Below are positions 1 through 9,406 of a stretch of DNA of 64,000 nucleotides, piece after piece (position 1 is the stretch's first letter; each line of letters opens with the position of its first letter). The translations under genes were made by a program, and so were the position numbers. The notes under the pieces were generated by a model. The model ran no database searches, had not been told where the DNA came from, and saw only the letters and a list, made by a program, of their open reading frames with translations. The stretch is taken from assembly GCF_002115755.1 (NCBI RefSeq), contig NZ_JFKA01000003.1:372001-436000 (forward strand), given 5' to 3'. The stretch comes from Thalassospira mesophila (GTDB lineage: Bacteria > Pseudomonadota > Alphaproteobacteria > Rhodospirillales > Thalassospiraceae).

Positions 1-1
1 T

Positions 2-1300
2 TACCGGCCGGCACATTACCTCAAACAGTTCCATGCGACATATCAGGACCCGCAAAAACTTGAGGAAATGGTCAAGGAACGCAACCTGCGCAACTGGGCG
101 GTTTTGGAAACCGATATGGACCGGCCCTATAAGCTGGAAAACATCAACCTGCCGACCTTGCAGCCGTGGGTTATTCGCACCCAGGAACCCTCTGACCGGT
201 TTATTTTTGAACGCAATCCCTACTTCCACCGGGTCGATCCTGATGGCAACCAGTTGCCCTATATCGACCGGATGATTTTTAACATTGCCAATGCCAAACT
301 GGTGCCCGCCAAGGTCGGCGCGGGCGAGGTTGATATCCAAAGCCGTATCCTGACGCTTAAGGACTATACGTTCCTTAAACAGGCGGAAAAGCAAAAGGCC
401 TATCATGTGCGGTTGTGGGATGTGGGCTATGGCAACTATGCCACCCTGTATCCGAATTTGACCGTGTCGGACCCGGTCTGGCGTAAATTGCTGCGCGATT
501 TACGGTTTCGCAAGGCATTGTCGCTGGCAATTAACCGGACCGAATTGAACCGGGTACTGTTTTTTGGTTTGGCCACCCCGCGCAATAATACCATTTTGCC
601 CAAAAGCCCGCTTTTCAAAAAACAATATGCCACGGAAAACGTGGGCTTCGATTTGAAAAAGGCTAATGCCCTGCTTGATAAAATCGGCCTCGACAAACGC
701 AATGACGATGGCATTCGCCTGATGCCCGATGGGCGTCCGCTGGAAATTATTGTGGAAACAACCGGCGAAAATCCGGAACAGGATGATATTCTTGAACTGG
801 TTGGTGATAGCTGGAAAAAGGCGGGCATCAAACTGTATGTCAAGGCGTTGCAGCGCGAAGTGATGCGCACGCGCGCCTATAGCGGTGATACCGTGATGTC
901 GATTTTTACCGGCATTGATAACGGCCTTGCTGTGCCATCGACCGTGCCGTCGGAATTTGTCCCGGTCAACCAGGACAGCCTGCAATGGCCCAAATGGGGC
1001 CAATATTATGATACCGGCGGCGAAGCGGGCGAAAAACCCGATATGCCAGCCGCCGAGGAACTGATGAAGCTGTATGAAAAATGGCGCACCGGCGGCCCGC
1101 ATCAGCAAAAGAAGGCGTGGGAACATATTCTTGATATCAATGCCGAAAATCTGTTCTCTATCGGCCTGGTCGGGAATGTGCCACAACCGGTTGTGGTGGC
1201 GGACGGTTTGAAAAACGTTCCGGAAAAAGGCATTCACAGCTGGGAGCCGGGCGGGTTTTTCGGCATCTATCATCCCGATACCTTTTGGTGGGATCGCTAG
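2..1300 (+). CDS. ABC transporter substrate-binding protein, family 5 (5' end outside window)
   Basis: Periplasmic binding protein of a peptide-type (Dpp/Opp/Yej class) ABC importer. The frame is open from the left edge, and its first residues (YRPAHYLKQFH) match the conserved interior of family 5 binding proteins, so the start codon lies upstream; the visible part is 432 residues. The family block LRFRKALSLAINR is present. Two permease genes follow after 70 bp, completing the membrane part of an importer. The substrate cannot be inferred; family 5 also serves oligosaccharides, nickel and other small solutes. Confidence 0.9.
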   Translation, partial: YRPAHYLKQFHATYQDPQKLEEMVKERNLRNWAVLETDMDRPYKLENINLPTLQPWVIRTQEPSDRFIFERNPYFHRVDPDGNQLPYIDRMIFNIANAKLVPAKVGAGEVDIQSRILTLKDYTFLKQAEKQKAYHVRLWDVGYGNYATLYPNLTVSDPVWRKLLRDLRFRKALSLAINRTELNRVLFFGLATPRNNTILPKSPLFKKQYATENVGFDLKKANALLDKIGLDKRNDDGIRLMPDGRPLEIIVETTGENPEQDDILELVGDSWKKAGIKLYVKALQREVMRTRAYSGDTVMSIFTGIDNGLAVPSTVPSEFVPVNQDSLQWPKWGQYYDTGGEAGEKPDMPAAEELMKLYEKWRTGGPHQQKKAWEHILDINAENLFSIGLVGNVPQPVVVADGLKNVPEKGIHSWEPGGFFGIYHPDTFWWDR

Positions 1301-1370
1301 TTAGAATAATTTGACGTACCGATCGGGGATGGTGCGTTAAAATCGGTCGACATACAGGGGGAAGGCACGA

Positions 1371-2369
1371 ATGCTTACATTCTTGGCCAAGCGGCTATTG
1401 GTAATGATACCCACGCTGTTTATGATCAGCGTGCTGGTTTTCATTGTCATACAGCTTCCCCCCGGCGATTTTCTAACCACCTATATGAATGAGCTAAAGG
1501 CCCAGGGAGAAGCCGTTGATCCGGCCAAAATCGCCTTTTTGCGGGCGCAATATGGTTTGGATGAACCGCTTTATATGCAGTATGTGCATTGGGCGTGGGG
1601 GCTGTTGCACGGTAATCTCGGTTTCAGTTTTGAATATAACATGCCGGTAACCGACGTTGTTGGCGACCGGTTGTGGCTGTCGATGGTGCTTAATTTCAGC
1701 ACCATCCTGTTTATCTATCTGGTCAGTTTCCCGATCGGCATTTATTCCGCCACAAGGCAATATAGCTGGGGCGATTATGGCATTACCCTGCTGGGGTTTC
1801 TGGGGCTGGCGATGCCCAATTTTTTGTTCGCACTGGTGTTGCTTTATTATGCCAATGTGGTGTTTGGCACCTCGATTGGCGGGTTGATGGACCCGGAATT
1901 TATCAATGCCGGTTGGTCCTTGCCCAAAATCATGTCGGTGATTGAACATTTATGGGCACCGGTGCTGGTGATTGGCACATCGGGCACGGCATCCATGATC
2001 CGCCGGTTGCGCGCCAATTTGCTCGACGAATTGGGCAAGCAATATGTGGTGACGGCGCGGGCAAAGGGCCTGTCGCCGATGAAGGTTTTGTTCAAATACC
2101 CGCTGCGCATGTCGCTAAACCCGTTTATTGCCGATATTGGCAATATCCTGCCCCAGGTGGTGTCGGGGTCGGTGCTGGTATCGGTGGTAATGTCTTTGCC
2201 CACCACCGGGCCAATGTTGCTATCGGCCTTGCAAAGCCAGGATATGTATCTGGCCGGATCGTTCCTGATGTTTCTGGCCTTGCTGACCGTGGTTGGCATG
2301 TTCGTATCGGATTTGTTGCTGGCATGGCTTGATCCGCGTATTCGCCTGCAAGGGAGCATATCGGAATGA
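1371..2369 (+). CDS. ABC transporter permease, DppB/OppB type
   Basis: First inner-membrane permease of the importer, 332 residues as usual for DppB-like proteins. The N-terminal membrane segment (LAKRLLVMIPTLFMISVLVF) and the cytoplasmic EAA-type loop (ARAKGLSPMKVLFKYPLR) that docks the ATPase are visible. The stop overlaps the start of the next permease by four bases (ATGA), indicating translational coupling. The start ATG follows a GGGGGAAGG-like ribosome site. Confidence 0.92.
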   Translation: MLTFLAKRLLVMIPTLFMISVLVFIVIQLPPGDFLTTYMNELKAQGEAVDPAKIAFLRAQYGLDEPLYMQYVHWAWGLLHGNLGFSFEYNMPVTDVVGDRLWLSMVLNFSTILFIYLVSFPIGIYSATRQYSWGDYGITLLGFLGLAMPNFLFALVLLYYANVVFGTSIGGLMDPEFINAGWSLPKIMSVIEHLWAPVLVIGTSGTASMIRRLRANLLDELGKQYVVTARAKGLSPMKVLFKYPLRMSLNPFIADIGNILPQVVSGSVLVSVVMSLPTTGPMLLSALQSQDMYLAGSFLMFLALLTVVGMFVSDLLLAWLDPRIRLQGSISE

Positions 2370-3538
2370 GCCGCCATAAACCTGACCGCGCCGACGAACA
2401 TTTTGTTGATACACGGCCGTTTGACCCATGGGACAAGGAAGAACTAACCCCCGCGCAGGAAAAGTATTTTCAGGCGTCGCAATGGAAGCTGATCTGGTGG
2501 CGGTTAAAGCAGCACCGCCTGGCATTGATCTCGCTGATTATTCTGGTGGGGATGTATGCGGCGATTTTCATTGTCGAATTTCTCGCCCCCTATGCGCAGG
2601 AAAGCCGCGACAGCCTGAACATTCATCATCCGCCACAAGGTGTTCATCTGTTTGATGATGGCACGTTTGTTGGCCCGTTTACCTATGGCACCGATTTTGC
2701 CATCGATATGGAAACGCTAAAACCGATCTATACCCCCAACCCGGAAAAAATCGACCGCTTGCGCTTTTTTTGTTCGGGCGATCCATACGAGTTTTGGGGC
2801 CTGTTTGATGCCAGCCTGCATCTGGTGTGCCCGGCCAAAGACGGCACGCTGTTTTTGCTGGGCACAGACCGGCTGGGCCGCGATATGTTTTCGCGCATCA
2901 TTTACGGCGCACGTATTTCGCTGACCATCGGGCTGGTCGGCATTGCTGTCAGCTTTTTTCTGGGCGTGTTGATTGGCGGGGCGGCCGGGTATTTTGGCGG
3001 CTGGGTCGATAGTTGTGTGCAGCGTGTAATCGAAGTGATCCGCTCGTTGCCGGAAATTCCGCTCTGGATGGCATTATCCGCCGCTTTGCCGGTCACCTGG
3101 AGCCCGGTTTTGATCTATTTCGGCATTACCATTATTCTGGGTTTGATCGACTGGACAGGGCTTGCCCGTGCTGTGCGGTCCAAATTTTTGGCCCTGCGCG
3201 AAGAAGATTATGCCCTTGCGGCCCGGTTAACCGGGGCAACGCCCAAACGCATCATTGCACGCCATTTATTGCCCAACTTTGCCAGCCACTTGATCGCATC
3301 GGTCACACTTTCCATTCCCAATATGATTTTGGGGGAAACAGCGCTCAGCTTTTTGGGGTTGGGCCTGCGCCCGCCGGTGACAAGCTGGGGCGTGTTGCTT
3401 AATGAGGCGCAAAACATCAATGCCGTGGCGGTTTATCCGTGGCTGATGTTGCCGGTGGTGCCGGTGATTATTGTGGTGCTGGCGTTTAACTTTTTGGGCG
3501 ATGGTCTGCGTGACGCGGCCGACCCTTATAAAAACTGA
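2366..3538 (+). CDS. ABC transporter permease, DppC/OppC type, long form
   Basis: Second permease of the importer, 390 residues, longer than the usual 280-310. The extra length is an N-terminal cytoplasmic extension (about 45 residues) and a long periplasmic insert after the first membrane segment (roughly residues 75-160). The EAA loop LAARLTGATPKRIIARHLLPN is present. It overlaps the preceding permease by ATGA. No ATP-binding subunit follows: the next gene is on the opposite strand, so the ATPases must lie upstream of the window or elsewhere. Confidence 0.92.
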   Translation: MSRHKPDRADEHFVDTRPFDPWDKEELTPAQEKYFQASQWKLIWWRLKQHRLALISLIILVGMYAAIFIVEFLAPYAQESRDSLNIHHPPQGVHLFDDGTFVGPFTYGTDFAIDMETLKPIYTPNPEKIDRLRFFCSGDPYEFWGLFDASLHLVCPAKDGTLFLLGTDRLGRDMFSRIIYGARISLTIGLVGIAVSFFLGVLIGGAAGYFGGWVDSCVQRVIEVIRSLPEIPLWMALSAALPVTWSPVLIYFGITIILGLIDWTGLARAVRSKFLALREEDYALAARLTGATPKRIIARHLLPNFASHLIASVTLSIPNMILGETALSFLGLGLRPPVTSWGVLLNEAQNINAVAVYPWLMLPVVPVIIVVLAFNFLGDGLRDAADPYKN

Positions 3539-3601
3539 TTTATCCTTTGGGGCGATTGCCCCGGGGTAACAGGCTTTGGTCGGGGGGGTGGCGCCGCATT
3601 G

Positions 3602-4459
3602 TTATTTCTTGCGCAGCCACAGGCTGGTTTCGATGCTGCCATCGATCAAAGGCAGGTCATTGGCGATAGATGCCGTAACACTGTCTTTCATGAAATTGTT
3701 GGCAAAGGCCGATGACCACATAATTTCAAAGCCATTGCCCGCCAAAAGGGCCGCAACGCCCTGTTGTTCGTTATAGCCGCGCCATTGCCATGCCGACGGA
3801 TAATCGTTGGGCAGGCATATGTCATGGATATGAATAATCACCCCGGCGGGCAGAATGGGCAGGACATTGGAAAACAGCATATCCACATCGGTGCCCGGCA
3901 TCAGGATATGGCTGCTGTCGATTGACAGAATGTCGCCGGGCAGCAAATCGGCAAAAACCGACATCGGCACCTGCTGAACGATCTTTTTATGGATCGTGAT
4001 CGGCAATTGGGCAATGTCGGCACGCGGGGCAGGGTCGATGGTTGAAATATCGGTATCAAGCCCTTCATCAAGCACCGCGCGATAGAAAAAGCGCGTGCTG
4101 TGGCCCGAGCCCACTTCGACAACGCGTTTGGGTTTGGTTTCACGCGTGATGACATAGGCCATCATGCCGTCCATGCCGGGAAACCAGCCCTGTTCCCAGC
4201 GCGGGTCGGGCGGGGTTGCCTGATTAAACCCGACAAGGGCATCGCGATAAAGCTCGGCTTTTAACAGCCATGCTTTCATATCGCCGCGATGCTGCGAAAA
4301 TTGCTGTTCCAGGGCGGTATAATGCGGGCGGCCAACGGCGCGCCGGGTTTGGGCGGCATAGCGATAAGGGATGAAATAACCCGCCGGTTCTTTGCCAAAC
4401 AGGGTTTTAAGCCCCAATTTCCAGCGACGCAGTTTTTTGGCAAAGGGAAGGTCGGTCAT
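3602..4459 (-). CDS. Class I SAM-dependent methyltransferase
   Basis: A 285-residue soluble protein. The SAM-binding motif I is seen as VVEVGSGHSTRFF near residue 115, followed by an acidic motif II region (STIDPAPRAD) and a late HIHDICLPNDYP block, typical of methyltransferase_24-like enzymes often linked to carbohydrate or small-molecule modification. AAGGA lies just before the ATG. It stands alone between convergent genes, so the substrate is unknown. Confidence 0.75.
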   Translation of the reverse strand: MTDLPFAKKLRRWKLGLKTLFGKEPAGYFIPYRYAAQTRRAVGRPHYTALEQQFSQHRGDMKAWLLKAELYRDALVGFNQATPPDPRWEQGWFPGMDGMMAYVITRETKPKRVVEVGSGHSTRFFYRAVLDEGLDTDISTIDPAPRADIAQLPITIHKKIVQQVPMSVFADLLPGDILSIDSSHILMPGTDVDMLFSNVLPILPAGVIIHIHDICLPNDYPSAWQWRGYNEQQGVAALLAGNGFEIMWSSAFANNFMKDSVTASIANDLPLIDGSIETSLWLRKK

Positions 4460-4612
4460 TATCGTCCTTTATGGGCGTGCAATGGCGAAAAATCGGCAGA
4501 TGATGAACAGATTTCTATCCGGTTTTGCCCAAATGGCAAAGGGCAATCACCCTCCGGAGCCATCACGCAGGGTTATTGCGTAATCAAAAATGCAGGCATT
4601 ATCAAACGGCGG

Positions 4613-5791
4613 CTATATAGGAATGGTTTGTCCTTCTTGCCAGCGGCGACGCAACCACAGGGCAAACAAAAACGATATTGCCGAAAACACCACCATCAGG
4701 AAATAGGTGTTTGATCCGATATTTTCAAATATCGGCCCCGATGCCCAGATCGACCCGCCCAGAAACAACCCCATCGACAAGGTTGCCATTAGGCTTTGCG
4801 CCGAGGTGGCAATTTGCGATGGTACGGCACGGGCAATAAAGCCGATGGCGGCAAGATGTGTAATGCCAAATGTAAGGGCGTGAAGCGGTTGCACCAGCAA
4901 GATCAGCCAGAAATTATCGGTCATGCCCAAAACCGCCCAACGGACAATGCCGCCCAGCGCACCAACGGCAAATAACAGGCCAGGGTGATAGGCGCGCATA
5001 TATTTGCCCGCCAGCGCAAACAAAACAATTTCAGCGGCCACACCGGTGGCCCAAAACAGGCCAATCACATCGTGTGAAAAACCAACATCTTCCCAATGGA
5101 CCGAGGCAAAACCGTAATAGGTACCGTGGCTGGCCTGGGCAAAACAAATGCAGCCCAGATAAATCAGAAATGTCGGGCATTTCAGCAAAAACATGATCGA
5201 CGAGCCACTGCGAAGTGGGCGGTCGGTTTGCGGGTTGGGCATTTGCGTGATGATGACGAAATTAACAATACCCGCCGCACACAGCATCCAGATAATGGCA
5301 TTGTTGCCCGTAGCGTCCAGCACCCAGCCCGCGCCGTAGGACGCGCCAATAAACGCCAGCGAGCCCCATAGCCGCACCCGGCCATAATCAAGATCCTGGC
5401 GTTTACATTCATGGACCGTAATGGTGGTGCCAAGTGGCAGCAAAGGCGCAAAGCTGAACCCGATGATGGCGGACAGACCCAGCAAAAACCAGAAATCATC
5501 GGCAAAGCCAAAGGCGATGATGGTCAGGATATAAATCCCGGCCAGAATGATCATGGGGGTTTTGCGGTTGCCAGATCGATCGGCCTGCTGCGCAATTAAC
5601 GGGTCGGCAAAAATGCGGATCCAGTTTGGCAGCGATAACAAAATGCCAATTTCCCCGCCGCTTAACCCGTGCCCCTTAAGCCATACCGGCCAATAGGGCA
5701 AAAACACGCCCTGTATTAAAAACAGCCCGACAAAAAACAGGCCCAGTATGATGGCGGTTTGTTTGCGGGTGGCATCGGCGTTGTGTGTCAT
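4613..5791 (-). CDS. MFS transporter, HcaT / nucleoside-proton symporter-like
   Basis: A 392-residue polytopic membrane protein of the major facilitator superfamily. The N-terminal part (FLPYWPVWLKGHGLSGGEIG, then LSLPNWIRIFADPLIAQQADR) is the signature of the HcaT / LacY-like subgroup (MFS_1_like). It is the third gene of a minus-strand operon: its ATG overlaps the stop of the MnmC-type oxidoreductase by four bases. The link to tRNA modification is probably only co-transcription. The substrate is unknown. Confidence 0.82.
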   Translation of the reverse strand: MTHNADATRKQTAIILGLFFVGLFLIQGVFLPYWPVWLKGHGLSGGEIGILLSLPNWIRIFADPLIAQQADRSGNRKTPMIILAGIYILTIIAFGFADDFWFLLGLSAIIGFSFAPLLPLGTTITVHECKRQDLDYGRVRLWGSLAFIGASYGAGWVLDATGNNAIIWMLCAAGIVNFVIITQMPNPQTDRPLRSGSSIMFLLKCPTFLIYLGCICFAQASHGTYYGFASVHWEDVGFSHDVIGLFWATGVAAEIVLFALAGKYMRAYHPGLLFAVGALGGIVRWAVLGMTDNFWLILLVQPLHALTFGITHLAAIGFIARAVPSQIATSAQSLMATLSMGLFLGGSIWASGPIFENIGSNTYFLMVVFSAISFLFALWLRRRWQEGQTIPI

Positions 5792-7113
5792 GGGGCAAGA
5801 AGTCCGCGTTTGATGGCTCGAACAATATAACGGGCAGGGTGCAGGGCCTCTTGCACAAGGGGCGGCAAGCTGTGTTTGTGACCGGCGATCTGGCTGGCAA
5901 TCATGCTTGCTGCCAGCGGCGCGCCGATCATGCCACGCGCACCAAACCCGGTACAGACATACACGTCTTTATGGTAAGGCGCACTGCAATATCGCGCGTA
6001 ATAACGGCCTTTATCAAGGTCGGGATAGGCAGCAAGGTAAGCGTCATAATCCGGTGCCGGGCCAATCATGGGAAGATGGTCCGGTGTTGTTGTACGCAGC
6101 CCGGCGCGCCCGCCAAGTGCGCCCGGATGTAACCTTGCGGCAAGGTCGGGCACGGCAAGGGCCAGTTGGGCGATGTTGGCGGCATGGTCGTTTTCGGTAA
6201 TGTCGGTATTGTTGGCATGGCGGTCAAATGTTGCGCCAAAAACATGCATTCCTGCCCGTTCCGGGGTTAAATATCCCTTGTGGCTCAACACACAATTTAC
6301 ATTTAAATCACCTAGTACATTCTTGGAAAACCATGATATTTGCCCACGCAGGGCGATCATGTAATCGCGCATCCAGGTGGTTTGGGCAAAATGTGCGGTT
6401 TCCATCGCCCCGGCGATAATGATGGCCCCAAAATCGCCAACAAGCGACCCTTGCGGGTTATGCAGGCGCGCGCCACTGCCTTGAAGGGGCGTGATACGGG
6501 CAATTTGAATGCCCTGCTGGATGGTTGCCTGTTCGGCCAATAGCTTGCACAGTGACGGCGGATTAACCCAGCCTGCATCTTGGTAAAACAGCCCGCCGGT
6601 GGGAACAGTTAAGCCCAGTACATCACTGGCGGATTTTTGGTCAAGGGGTTGAACCGCCGTTGCGCCATCCACCTTTGGGGCAAGTGACAAGCGTTCAAGG
6701 ATCGCCTGTTGGCGGGTGGCATCACGCGGATTGGCAGGCAGGGACAAAACCCCGCAAAATGCCGCCTCAACATCTTTGCCCTCGGCCAAAAGCCGCCGCA
6801 CAAGGTTGCTGCTATGCTGGTATCCGGCTTCGTAAAACTGGCCCGACAGGCTGTTATCGGCTGTCACATAAGGCTCTAACATCCCAATCGGGTTGCCCGA
6901 AGCCCCTTGTGCCAGTGTATCATTTTGTTCAAACAGGGTGGTGCCAATGCCAAGCTGGTTTAACGTATGGCAACACGATGCCCCGGCAATGCCGCCGCCA
7001 ATAATGGCAACGTCGTTATTGTGCGATGATTGGCGAATAAAGGGGGCGGCAGGGTCGAACCACGGCTTGTCGGCAGGTTTGCTGCCGCCTTGTGGGGCAA
7101 CCGGTTTTGTCAT
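5788..7113 (-). CDS. mnmC: MnmC-type FAD-dependent tRNA cmnm5s2U oxidoreductase, stand-alone
   Basis: The oxidoreductase that converts carboxymethylaminomethyl to aminomethyl on U34 of certain tRNAs. In E. coli this is the C-terminal half of bifunctional MnmC; here the 441-residue protein holds only that half. It begins with a PWF linker motif (residues 17-19) as found at the MnmC domain junction, then the dinucleotide fold VAIIGGGIAGAS (35-46) and FEQNDTLAQGASGNPIGM, which resembles the MnmC FAD region. A late GFGARGMIGAPLAAS block is typical. Start and stop overlap dusA and the MFS gene by ATGA on each side. The MnmD methyltransferase half is not in this window. Confidence 0.85.
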   Translation of the reverse strand: MTKPVAPQGGSKPADKPWFDPAAPFIRQSSHNNDVAIIGGGIAGASCCHTLNQLGIGTTLFEQNDTLAQGASGNPIGMLEPYVTADNSLSGQFYEAGYQHSSNLVRRLLAEGKDVEAAFCGVLSLPANPRDATRQQAILERLSLAPKVDGATAVQPLDQKSASDVLGLTVPTGGLFYQDAGWVNPPSLCKLLAEQATIQQGIQIARITPLQGSGARLHNPQGSLVGDFGAIIIAGAMETAHFAQTTWMRDYMIALRGQISWFSKNVLGDLNVNCVLSHKGYLTPERAGMHVFGATFDRHANNTDITENDHAANIAQLALAVPDLAARLHPGALGGRAGLRTTTPDHLPMIGPAPDYDAYLAAYPDLDKGRYYARYCSAPYHKDVYVCTGFGARGMIGAPLAASMIASQIAGHKHSLPPLVQEALHPARYIVRAIKRGLLAP

Positions 7114-8132
7114 GCGCGCAGGGCTTCGTTGCTGGCGGTGCGGTCTTCATCACTATTGCTGATGTCACTGACCCGGGCCAGTGCGGCGCGCACAATGTCG
7201 GTTCCGGCATTCTTGCGATGGGCATTTTCGCTGATGTAACGGCGCCATTGTTTGGCCCCGCGCAGGCCCTGAAACAGCCCCAGAATATGCCGGGTGACAT
7301 GGCCCAGCATGCCGTTGGGCTCCGCTAAATGCGCGTCAATATAAGGCAGCATATCTTCAACCACCTGTATGCGGGTGCGCGGGGTGGTGGCATCATTATA
7401 AAAACGCCGGTCAATATCGGCCAGAATATAGGGGTTCTGATAGGCTTCCCGCCCAATCATGACGCCATCGACATGGGCCAGATGCATTTCGGTTTCATCC
7501 AGCGTTTTGATGCCACCATTAATGATGATCTCAAGCTCCGGCAGATCCTGCTTTAGCTGATAAACCAGATCATATTTAAGCGGCGGAACTTCGCGGTTTT
7601 CCTTGGGGCTTAATCCGTTTAGCCACGCCTTGCGCGCATGAACGATAAAGGTTTTACAGCCTGCATTGGCAACGGTTTCAACAAAGCGTTTTAACGACGG
7701 GTAATCTTCCTGATCATCAATCCCGATGCGGTTTTTAACCGTGACTGGCGCATTTGATGCCGCCGCCATTGCCCGAATACAATTTGCCACCGTATCGGGC
7801 TGCGCCATTAAACAGGCACCAAAAGCCCCGTTTTGCACCCGGTCAGACGGGCAACCGCAATTAAGGTTAATTTCGTCATAGTTATAGGCATTGGCAATGT
7901 CGCAGGCGCGCGCCAGATCATCGGGGTTGCTGCCGCCAAGCTGCAGTGCCACCGGATGTTCGCCATCGTTATAACGTAAATGCCGGTGGGCATCGCCATG
8001 GATGAGGGCACCGGTTGTGACCATTTCGGTATAAAGCAGGGCATGGCGGCTGATCAGCCGAAGAAAAAAGCGATCATGCCGGTCTGTCCAGTCCATCATC
8101 GGGGCAATAGAAATACGCCGGTTGACAGTCAT
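7110..8132 (-). CDS. dusA: tRNA-dihydrouridine(20/20a) synthase DusA
   Basis: Flavoenzyme reducing uridine 20/20a in the tRNA D-loop, 340 residues. The N-terminal APMMDWTDRHDR, the core NLNCGCPSDRVQNGAFGACLM with its catalytic cysteine, and the phosphate-binding INGGIKT and IGREAYQNPY motifs are all diagnostic of DusA. The frame is open 42 residues further upstream, but the ATG at 8132 is preferred: it has AGGA at a good distance and starts where DusA family members start. It is the first gene of an operon with the MnmC-like enzyme (ATGA overlap), so two tRNA-modifying enzymes are made together. Confidence 0.95.
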   Translation of the reverse strand: MTVNRRISIAPMMDWTDRHDRFFLRLISRHALLYTEMVTTGALIHGDAHRHLRYNDGEHPVALQLGGSNPDDLARACDIANAYNYDEINLNCGCPSDRVQNGAFGACLMAQPDTVANCIRAMAAASNAPVTVKNRIGIDDQEDYPSLKRFVETVANAGCKTFIVHARKAWLNGLSPKENREVPPLKYDLVYQLKQDLPELEIIINGGIKTLDETEMHLAHVDGVMIGREAYQNPYILADIDRRFYNDATTPRTRIQVVEDMLPYIDAHLAEPNGMLGHVTRHILGLFQGLRGAKQWRRYISENAHRKNAGTDIVRAALARVSDISNSDEDRTASNEALRA

Positions 8133-8283
8133 GCCATCCTGTTCCTGAAGTGGTTTTAATCCTTGGGGTTGCCGTAGTGTCGGCACGGTCTTTATATAGT
8201 GTCTTGGATTATGGTGCAAATGTCTGAATTCAGGCAGGATGACATGGCAGCTTTGCACATATCGGGCAGACAGGATTGTTTTT

Positions 8284-8637
8284 ATGATTACGGTTTACGG
8301 CATTAAAAATTGCGACACGGTGCGCAAATCGCTGAAGTGGTTTGCCGGGCAGGGTGTTGAGGCAAAGTTCCATGATTTCCGTGTGGATGGACTGGACCCG
8401 TCGCTGGTGGTGATGTGGCTGGGCGAGATTGGCGGCAAGATGCTGGTTAATAAACGCGGGCCGAGCTATCGCAACCTTTCGGATGCCGACAAGGCGTTGC
8501 TTGAAAACGATGATCTGGCAGCGGCAAAGGTGCTGGCCGATAACCCGACCGTGATCAAGCGCCCGGTGGTCGATTTTGGCGCGGTGCGCACGGTGGGTTA
8601 TGACGAAAACCGTTGGTCTGATCTGGTGAAAGCATAA
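8284..8637 (+). CDS. ArsC/Spx-family reductase, YffB-like
   Basis: A 117-residue thioredoxin-fold protein. ITVYGIKNCDTVRKS with the single Cys10, FHDFRVDGLD and NKRGPSYR closely follow the pattern of E. coli YffB, a Spx/ArsC relative with suggested glutathione-dependent thiol reductase activity. The longer frame from 8239 has no ribosome site and adds residues absent from the family, so the ATG at 8284 is chosen. The stop shares one base with the next start (TAATG). Confidence 0.88.
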   Translation: MITVYGIKNCDTVRKSLKWFAGQGVEAKFHDFRVDGLDPSLVVMWLGEIGGKMLVNKRGPSYRNLSDADKALLENDDLAAAKVLADNPTVIKRPVVDFGAVRTVGYDENRWSDLVKA

Positions 8638-9314
8638 TGGATCAGGTTGTTGTAAAGCCCAAAGTCGGTGCTGTGCTGTTTGATTGCGACGGGGTGCTGG
8701 TTGATACCGAAAACCTTGGCAATGCGGTACTGGTAAAGCTGCTAAACGAATATGGCTGCCCTGTTACCGAAGACATGACCCACAAGCTGTTTTTAGGCGG
8801 CACCCTTGCCATGATCGGTCCGAAAATGACCGAGATGTATGGTGTGACGTTGCCCGATAACTGGACCGCTGAATGTTATGCGCGCACGTTCGAAGCCCTG
8901 CGCAATGACATGGAACCGTTTGAGCGGATTGACGATATTCTTGATATGCTCGACGCTGCCAGCATCCCGATGGCGATTGGCAGCAATGGCCCGCATGACA
9001 AGATGGATGTATCGCTGGGCAAGGTCGGGTTGTTAGACCGTTTTACCGGGCGGATTTGTTCGGCCCGCGATGTGCCAAATGCCAAACCCGCCCCTGATGT
9101 GTACCATTTGGCAGCCAGCCGGTTGGGGGTTGATATTAACGACTGCATTGTGATTGATGACAGCATTAGCGGCGTTCGCGCCGGTGTTGCCAGCGGGGCC
9201 ACTACAATCGGGCTGGTGGGTGAAACGCCGGGTGAGTTTTTGCGTGATAACGGTGCGCATTACGTCGCCAACGGCCATCATGATTTATATGATTTGCTGA
9301 AAAGCTGGCTGTGA
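8637..9314 (+). CDS. HAD-superfamily phosphatase / phosphoglucomutase-like
   Basis: A 225-residue HAD hydrolase of the beta-phosphoglucomutase-like subgroup. Motif I is FDCDGVLVD (nucleophile Asp16, acid-base Asp18), motif II lies in AIGSNGPHDK, and motifs III/IV in NAKPAPDVY and CIVIDDSISGVRAG. A helical cap domain follows motif I. It is co-transcribed with the YffB-like gene and followed by a strong terminator. The physiological substrate cannot be told from sequence. Confidence 0.88.
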   Translation: MDQVVVKPKVGAVLFDCDGVLVDTENLGNAVLVKLLNEYGCPVTEDMTHKLFLGGTLAMIGPKMTEMYGVTLPDNWTAECYARTFEALRNDMEPFERIDDILDMLDAASIPMAIGSNGPHDKMDVSLGKVGLLDRFTGRICSARDVPNAKPAPDVYHLAASRLGVDINDCIVIDDSISGVRAGVASGATTIGLVGETPGEFLRDNGAHYVANGHHDLYDLLKSWL

Positions 9315-9345
9315 TTGCCGGTTTTGCGTGATTGCATATGTATTG

Positions 9346-9373
9346 AAAAACGGGCCGCAAGGGGCCCGTTTTT
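9346..9373. terminator. Bidirectional rho-independent terminator
   Basis: Perfect 11-bp inverted repeat (AAAAACGGGCC / GGCCCGTTTTT) with a 6-base loop, giving U-runs on both strands. It sits between the convergent HAD phosphatase and ggt genes and can serve both. Confidence 0.9.
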
Positions 9374-9406
9374 GTTTATAGGTTGGGGGTGGAAGCGTGT
9401 TCGTTT

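Noticed and set aside
500..1273. Long minus-strand open frame within the binding-protein gene
   Set aside because: It is antisense to a clear family 5 binding protein and has no domain of its own; a codon-bias shadow.
2220..2525. Minus-strand frames over the permease junction
   Set aside because: They cover the ATGA overlap of two certain permease genes and have no recognisable content.
2366..4459. Missing ATPase as a sign of a broken ABC importer
   Set aside because: The operon is cut by the left edge, so the ATPase genes may lie upstream; no conclusion is possible.
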